32,294 bases of DNA from Gammaproteobacteria bacterium. GTDB lineage: Bacteria > Pseudomonadota > Gammaproteobacteria > Pseudomonadales > Litorivicinaceae. Position numbers and translations under genes: made by a program. Below are positions 25,769 through 32,294 of the stretch, in pieces. The notes under the pieces were generated by a model. The model saw nothing but the letters and a program-made list of their open reading frames with translations. It had not been told where the DNA came from and did not search any database. Location of the stretch: contig RFUY01000006.1 in assembly GCA_009922705.1 (NCBI GenBank), forward strand, positions 1 through 32,294. The letters are read 5' to 3'. Positions within the stretch are counted from its first letter, which is position 1, and each line of letters opens with the position of its first letter.

Positions 25769-26377
25769 CTAGCGATCCTGCATCACACGGCCCAATCCTT
25801 GCAGGTAGGCCACAAGGGCATCGATTTCGGTCCGACCGCGCACGTCTTGCCGCGCAGATGCAATTTGCTCGTCGGTATAGGGGACCCCCATCGACTGCAT
25901 CAACTGCATTTTGCGAGCAGTGTCGCGTCCGTCCAAGGTTTGCTGGAACAGCCAAGGAAAGGCAGGCATGTTTGATTCTGGGACGACATCACGCGGGTTG
26001 TACAGGTGCACCCTGTGCCAGTCATCCGAGTACTTCCCGGCCAGTCGGGCAAGGTCTGGGCCTGTACGCTTCGAGCCCCAGAGAAATGGCCGTTCCCAGA
26101 CGCTCTCTCCAGCGACGGAGTAGTGGCCGTAGCGCTCGGTTTCGGCACGGAATGGTCGCACCATTTGCGTATGGCACACATGGCAGCCTTCACGAATGTA
26201 GATATCACGTCCTTCGAGTTCCAAGGCCGTCCACGGGGTCATTCCCTCGACTGGAGTCGTGGTTTTTTGCATATGGAATAACGGAACGATTTCCGCCAGT
26301 CCGCCAAAACTGATCACCAATAAAATTAGAACAGAGAGGACACCGACGCGTCGTTCGATATAGTCATGTGCTTTCAT
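25769..26377 (-). CDS. ccoO: cbb3 oxidase subunit II, monoheme cytochrome c CcoO
   Basis: CcoO carries electrons from CcoP to the CcoN catalytic centre. The 202-residue protein has an N-terminal membrane helix ([20 protein letters not shown]) and one c-heme motif CHVCH at 65-69, within the family signature [32 protein letters not shown] and [11 protein letters not shown], holding the Met axial ligand, are also typical. Most family members have CYYCH or CYNCH; here the middle residues are His-Val, which is a mild variant. It sits 9 bp after ccoN and abuts ccoQ. Confidence 0.97.
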   Translation of the reverse strand: MKAHDYIERRVGVLSVLILLVISFGGLAEIVPLFHMQKTTTPVEGMTPWTALELEGRDIYIREGCHVCHTQMVRPFRAETERYGHYSVAGESVWERPFLWGSKRTGPDLARLAGKYSDDWHRVHLYNPRDVVPESNMPAFPWLFQQTLDGRDTARKMQLMQSMGVPYTDEQIASARQDVRGRTEIDALVAYLQGLGRVMQDR

Positions 26378-26386
26378 GTCCGCTCC

Positions 26387-27826
26387 TTAGACAGTCTGTG
26401 GCTCAGGTGAACTCAGATCGCGGATCGAGTCCGCTTGCTTTGCCTGCTGCACAGTCAGCCAACAGTTATAGGCCATGATCAACATGCCGATGACGAAGAA
26501 AGCACCACCGATCACGCGAACAATCCAGCCTGGATAGCTCGCCGCGACTGAATCAACAAAGCTGTAGGTGAGCGTGCCGTCAGGATTCACGGCGCGCCAC
26601 ATCAGGCCTTGCATGATGCCGTTCACCCACATGGAGGCGATGTACAGTACAGTCCCGATGGTCGCTAACCAGAAATGCAGATTGATCAAGCGAACCGATG
26701 CCATTTGCACCAGCCCCAGTACTTTCGGTAGCAAGTGATACAGAGAGCCAATGGACACCATGGCAACCCAGCCCAGAGCACCTGAGTGGACATGTCCGAT
26801 CGTCCAGTCAGTGTTGTGAGAGAGCGCGTTTACCGTCTTAATCGACATCATCGGGCCTTCGAAGGTCGACATCCCATAGAACGACAGGGAGACCACCAGG
26901 AAGCGCAAGATTGGATCTGTCCGTAACTTATGCCACGCGCCCGATAGCGTCATCACGCCGTTAATCATACCGCCCCAGCTGGGAGCCAAGAGAATAAGCG
27001 ACATGACCATCCCGACGGACTGCGCCCAGTCTGGCAACGCCGAGTAGTGCAGGTGGTGCGCCCCAGCCCACATGTAGGTCGCGATCAGTGCCCAGAAATG
27101 GACGATTGATAACCGGTAGCTATAGACAGGTCGGCCAGCTTGTTTCGGGACGAAGTAATACATCATGCCGAGGAATCCAGCCGTTAAAAAGAAGCCGACC
27201 GCATTGTGTCCATACCACCACTGAATCATTGCATCCATGGCCCCAGAGTAGATGGAATAACTCTTGAATAGGCTGACGGGTAAGAAGGCACTGTTGACGA
27301 TATGCAGGACCGCGATCACAAGGATGAAGGCGGCAAAGAACCAGTTGGCAACGTAGATATGACTCGTCTTTCGCTGTGCGATTGTCCCGAGAAAAACGAT
27401 TGCATAGGACACCCAGACGGCGGCGATCAACAAATCAATTGGCCATTCCAGCTCGGCATACTCTTTGGTTGTCGTAAATCCGAGGGGTAGGGTGATGGCC
27501 GCTGCAACGATCACTAATTGCCATCCCCAGAATGTAAAGCGAGCAAGTGCTGGGAATGCGAGCGCCGTCTGACACGTCCGTTGCACACAGTAGTAGCTGG
27601 TTGCAAAGAGTGCGCAGCCGCCAAAGGCGAAGATCACGGCATTGGTATGCAGCGGTCTGAGGCGTCCGAAGTGCGAGTATTGCGATGCCAAGAAATCCGG
27701 CCAAACGAGCTGTGCCGCAATGAGCAGGCCAACCGTCATACCGACAATTCCCCAAACTACCGACATGATCGCGAACTGTCGCACAGTGCGATAGTCGTAG
27801 GCGGGGTGCGCAGAGACCTGTGACAT
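26387..27826 (-). CDS. ccoN: cbb3-type cytochrome oxidase catalytic subunit I CcoN
   Basis: CcoN holds heme b, heme b3 and CuB, and reduces oxygen to water at low oxygen tension while pumping protons. The 479-residue protein has 12 or so membrane helices and conserved ligands: His in RPLHTNAV, the CuB His in [13 protein letters not shown], the His pair in [14 protein letters not shown], and HVHSGALGW. It is the first gene of the ccoNOQPGHIS cluster, a complete structural and assembly set. AAGGGAAG lies about 8 bases before the ATG. The 212 bp upstream of the start is shared with the divergent cysB gene. Confidence 0.98.
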   Translation of the reverse strand: MSQVSAHPAYDYRTVRQFAIMSVVWGIVGMTVGLLIAAQLVWPDFLASQYSHFGRLRPLHTNAVIFAFGGCALFATSYYCVQRTCQTALAFPALARFTFWGWQLVIVAAAITLPLGFTTTKEYAELEWPIDLLIAAVWVSYAIVFLGTIAQRKTSHIYVANWFFAAFILVIAVLHIVNSAFLPVSLFKSYSIYSGAMDAMIQWWYGHNAVGFFLTAGFLGMMYYFVPKQAGRPVYSYRLSIVHFWALIATYMWAGAHHLHYSALPDWAQSVGMVMSLILLAPSWGGMINGVMTLSGAWHKLRTDPILRFLVVSLSFYGMSTFEGPMMSIKTVNALSHNTDWTIGHVHSGALGWVAMVSIGSLYHLLPKVLGLVQMASVRLINLHFWLATIGTVLYIASMWVNGIMQGLMWRAVNPDGTLTYSFVDSVAASYPGWIVRVIGGAFFVIGMLIMAYNCWLTVQQAKQADSIRDLSSPEPQTV

Positions 27827-28038
27827 CCTGTATCTTCCCTTATCACTAAATCCAATAACGATAGTTTAATTGGTAATAACGTGCAGTAGTGCGTTTTCTG
27901 TTGTCTTTTTGGTTTGCACATAGGTCGTAGGACAGGTGCAAATCTATTGGCTGGTTATTATAAATGAGTGAGTTATGATAGTTCGGTTATAACGACTGTG
28001 TCATCGTTCCACATTGAGTTACGTCAAGATTAGTGTAA
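27827..28038. promoter_or_regulatory. AT-rich divergent control region between ccoN and cysB
   Basis: This 212-bp gap must hold promoters for ccoN (minus) and cysB (plus). I see an inverted repeat CCAAT-N12-ATTGG about 25-55 bp before the ccoN start, and TATGAT as a possible -10 for cysB near 27975. TTGAGTTACGTCAA lies at 28014-28027, an FNR/Anr-like palindrome with the outer TTGA/TCAA intact and both inner bases changed. No canonical TTGAT-N4-ATCAA site is present near ccoN. No gene was found in it. Confidence 0.45.
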
Positions 28039-29879
<1,841 letters not shown>

Positions 29880-29893
29880 GGTTTTTTGACAGC

Positions 29894-30721
29894 CTATCTG
29901 AGCGGCTTTCGCTTTCCAGTCATGGCAAGAATTCGAGCGCTGATCTCCTCAACAGACCGGTCGGTCGTACTGATAAAGGGAATCGCATGGCGACGATACA
30001 GGGCTTCTACTTCATTCACTTCATACTGACATTGCCGTAGCGAGGCATACCGCGACTCGGGGCGACGCATTTCGCGAATTGCTTGAAGGCGCTCTGGGTC
30101 AATGGTTAAGCCGAACAACTTGTGTTTGTGTTTTCGCAAAGAGTCGGGAAGGGCATCTTCACCTAGGTCATCCTCGGTGATGGGATAGTTCGCGATCTTC
30201 AAGCCATATTGCATCGCGAGATACAGACTGGTCGGGGTTTTTCCTGAGCGTGAGACCCCGATTAACACGAGATCTGCCTGATCGTAATACCGAATCCTCG
30301 CGCCATCGTCATTGTCGAGTGCAAAATTAACGGCATCGATACGACGACTATAGTGCCCATCGGGTGCGACGGAGTGGCTCACACCCACCGAATAGGATGA
30401 GCTTTGCCCCAGCGCGCGCTCGAGTGGTTTCAGAAAGGTCTGAAAAATATCTACCAAGAATCCATCTGCATTGGCCAGCACATCACGCACGTCCTGATTG
30501 ACAATGGTGTCGAACACAATCGGTTGATGCCCAAAGGTTTGTCCGGCTTGGTTGATTTCTTCGACGGCCTTCTTTGCCTTCTCAACCGTATCTATGTAAG
30601 GAAGGGTAATCTTCTCAAATTGCATGCTGCGGAATTGACTGAGTAATGCTTGTCCGAGGCCTTCGGCGGTGAGGCCGGTTCCATCGGAAATAAAGAACAC
30701 CGGACGAATGTCTGAGGCCAT
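29894..30721 (-). CDS. ppsR: PEP synthase regulatory protein (kinase/pyrophosphorylase)
   Basis: PpsR inactivates and reactivates PEP synthase by ADP-dependent phosphorylation and phosphate-dependent dephosphorylation of a threonine next to the catalytic His. The product has [22 protein letters not shown] at the start, a P-loop-like [15 protein letters not shown], and [11 protein letters not shown], as in the DUF299/PSRP family. The 275-residue length fits E. coli (277). The track start at 30853 is too far upstream. ATG 30721 has a weak GGA about 7 bases before it; ATG 30733 (MDQSM) is the alternative and would be almost without a leader if the AT-rich box at 30742 is its -10. It is divergent from its target gene, ppsA. 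Confidence 0.94.
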   Translation of the reverse strand: MASDIRPVFFISDGTGLTAEGLGQALLSQFRSMQFEKITLPYIDTVEKAKKAVEEINQAGQTFGHQPIVFDTIVNQDVRDVLANADGFLVDIFQTFLKPLERALGQSSSYSVGVSHSVAPDGHYSRRIDAVNFALDNDDGARIRYYDQADLVLIGVSRSGKTPTSLYLAMQYGLKIANYPITEDDLGEDALPDSLRKHKHKLFGLTIDPERLQAIREMRRPESRYASLRQCQYEVNEVEALYRRHAIPFISTTDRSVEEISARILAMTGKRKPLR

Positions 30722-30740
30722 ACTTTGATCCATTTTCCCG

Positions 30741-30769
30741 TATAATATGCGGCTTAATTTAAACGCCGC
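30741..30769. promoter_or_regulatory. Divergent ppsR-ppsA promoter core with inverted repeat
   Basis: TATAAT (30741-30746) is a perfect plus-strand -10 element for ppsA, and the overlapping minus-strand TATTAT could serve ppsR. No good -35 is visible. Next to it, GCGGC-N11-GCCGC (30749-30769) is an inverted repeat with an AT-rich centre, TTAATTTAAA, in an operator-like position just downstream of the -10. The controlling protein is unknown. Confidence 0.45.
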
Positions 30770-30845
30770 CCTAGAGTCGCTGTGTTGGGTTCCCCTGCAG
30801 TCTGCGATACGGGCATGGAAGACACAAGACGGAAGGGGATTCCTG

Positions 30846-32294
30846 TTGGACAACTACATCCTTTGGTTTGATCAGCTTGGCATGTCAGATGTGGAGCGTG
30901 TGGGTGGAAAAAATGCCTCATTGGGAGAAATGATCTCTAATTTGGCCGGTGCAGGCGTGAGCGTACCAAACGGCTTTGCCACGACTGCGCACGCCTATCG
31001 TGAGTTTCTGGCGCATGAAGGGCTGGCGGATCGAATTAATGCGGCATTGGCGGCATTGGATGTTGAGGATGTGGTGGCCTTGGCGAAGACTGGTGCAGAG
31101 ATTCGGCAGTGGATTGTTGAGACTCCTTTCCAGCCTGCATTCGAAGAGGCACTGGCGAGTGCCTGGGCTCAAATGACGGCGACCAATGCGGAGATGAAGG
31201 TGGCAGTGCGTTCCTCAGCCACTGCGGAGGACCTTCCGGATGCGTCGTTTGCAGGGCAGCAGGAAACATTCCTGAATATTTCTGGGCTCGAGAACGTCCG
31301 GCATGCCGTCAAAGAAGTGTTTGCGTCCTTGTTCAATGATCGTGCGATTTCGTATCGCGTCCACCAAGGGTTCGCCCACGAATTGGTTGCCCTGTCGGCT
31401 GGGATTCAGCGCATGGTTCGGTCTGAAACCGGCGCGGCAGGGGTGATGTTCACGATGGATACCGAAAGTGGATTCCGTGATGTGGTGTTCGTCACGGCCG
31501 CCTATGGTCTTGGCGAAACCGTCGTCCAGGGTGCGGTCAACCCCGATGAGTTTTATGTGCATAAACCCACGTTGGCCGCGAATCGGCCAGCCATTTTGCG
31601 TCGAACCCGCGGGTCAAAACTCATCAAGATGGTGTATGCCGATTCATCGAAACCTGGACGTTCCGTGCAAACGGTGGATGTTGATCTGGCCGAGCGTAAG
31701 CGCTTCTGCATCACAGATGCTGAGGTCGAATCGTTAGCTCGTCAGGCCATGACTATTGAGGCGCACTACGGTCGTCCAATGGATATTGAATGGGCACGTG
31801 ATGGGGACGATGGACAGTTATACATCGTCCAAGCACGGCCTGAGACGGTGCAAAGCCAGCAAGATGGCCGGCAGATGGAACGGTTTGTCCTGAAAGAGAA
31901 ATCTGAAATTCTGGTACAGGGTCGCGCCATTGGTCAGAAGATCGGCCAAGGTCCCGTTCGATTAGTGAAAGATATTTCCCGCATGGATGAAGTTCAGCCA
32001 GGTGATGTCCTGGTGACAGACATGACCGATCCGGATTGGGAACCGGTGATGAAGCGTGCGTCCGCAATCGTGACGAATCGTGGGGGGCGGACCTGTCATG
32101 CAGCCATTATTGCCCGTGAACTTGGCATTCCTGCGGTGGTCGGTTGTGGTGACGCAACCGATGTCTTGACGTCCGGGACCGCTGTTACAGTGTCCTGTGC
32201 AGAAGGGGATACCGGAAACATTTATGCCGGGTCTTTGGCGTTCGATCATCGCGTCACGAGTGTCGATGCGATGCCACCGTTGCCCTTTAAGATC
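30846..32294 (+). CDS. ppsA: Phosphoenolpyruvate synthase, C-terminal part cut by window edge
   Basis: PpsA converts pyruvate, ATP and water to PEP, AMP and phosphate and opens gluconeogenesis from pyruvate. There are 483 open codons to the window edge. The N-terminal ATP-grasp segment [15 protein letters not shown], the ATP-binding region [47 protein letters not shown] and the phosphohistidine region [23 protein letters not shown] with catalytic His418 are all present. The Thr preceding the His pair is the expected PpsR target. About 300 residues are missing. The start is a TTG at 30846, chosen because AAGGGG lies 7 bases upstream and the family N-terminus begins there; no ATG is in position. 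Confidence 0.96.
   Translation, partial: MDNYILWFDQLGMSDVERVGGKNASLGEMISNLAGAGVSVPNGFATTAHAYREFLAHEGLADRINAALAALDVEDVVALAKTGAEIRQWIVETPFQPAFEEALASAWAQMTATNAEMKVAVRSSATAEDLPDASFAGQQETFLNISGLENVRHAVKEVFASLFNDRAISYRVHQGFAHELVALSAGIQRMVRSETGAAGVMFTMDTESGFRDVVFVTAAYGLGETVVQGAVNPDEFYVHKPTLAANRPAILRRTRGSKLIKMVYADSSKPGRSVQTVDVDLAERKRFCITDAEVESLARQAMTIEAHYGRPMDIEWARDGDDGQLYIVQARPETVQSQQDGRQMERFVLKEKSEILVQGRAIGQKIGQGPVRLVKDISRMDEVQPGDVLVTDMTDPDWEPVMKRASAIVTNRGGRTCHAAIIARELGIPAVVGCGDATDVLTSGTAVTVSCAEGDTGNIYAGSLAFDHRVTSVDAMPPLPFKI

Noticed and set aside
25594-26313. 239-residue plus-strand ORF opposite ccoP, ccoQ and ccoO
   Set aside because: Shadow frame of the cytochrome genes; the translated sequence is Arg/Pro/Ser-rich with no recognisable feature.
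28014-28027. Firm FNR box controlling ccoN
   Set aside because: Two conserved inner bases differ and the distance to ccoN is about 188 bp, so it is reported only as a weak candidate.

Overview
This window looks like an ordinary, densely packed chromosomal stretch from a free-living, respiratory gammaproteobacterium. TusA, EpmC (EF-P hydroxylase), LexA, CysB, TtcA, monothiol glutaredoxin, PpsR/PpsA and a full cbb3 oxidase cluster all read as gammaproteobacterial-type proteins. The order topA - small hypothetical - lexA recalls the Pseudomonas/Halomonas arrangement. I see no tRNA, rRNA, IS element, prophage, CRISPR array or plasmid/ICE hallmark. No gene-free stretch exceeds about 210 bp. Both edge genes (phaC on the left, ppsA on the right) are cut by the window.

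Layout: (1) 1-2450, minus strand: phaB then phaC (polyhydroxybutyrate synthesis), separated by a terminator and a TGC-rich inverted repeat. (2) 2515-4718: tusA (+), then on the minus strand epmC followed by a DUF3080-type lipoprotein gene, then a small membrane protein (+). (3) 4826-9869: topA and a small unknown gene (+), lexA behind argF (-), and grxD (+). (4) 9832-18618: a 1302-residue CrbS/MxtR-like sensor (transporter-like domain, two PAS domains, histidine kinase, receiver) on the minus strand. It faces a divergent block: DUF4212 protein, Na+/acetate-type symporter, CBS/DUF294 protein, DnaQ-like exonuclease, and ttcA running to 19571. (5) 19529-27826, minus strand: ccoN-O-Q-P-G-H-I-S plus a TauE/SafE-type membrane protein, most junctions overlapping. 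(6) 28039-29879: cysB and an alpha/beta hydrolase. (7) 29894-end: ppsR (-) and divergent ppsA (+).

How the genes could work together (inference): the acetate sensor/symporter block, PHB synthesis and the PpsR/PpsA pair all handle C2/C3 carbon. The cbb3 oxidase with its copper and assembly factors supports respiration at low oxygen. TusA and TtcA deliver sulfur to tRNA, and CysB controls sulfur assimilation.

I found no convincing previously undescribed system. The points most worth checking are a lexA gene that may be leaderless with its SOS operator one base from the start codon, the sensor kinase divergent to a real symporter, repeated tail-to-tail gene overlaps, and a tryptophan in the nucleotidyltransferase motif of the DUF294 protein. 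All family calls come from reading motifs and remembered family patterns; no search was run.
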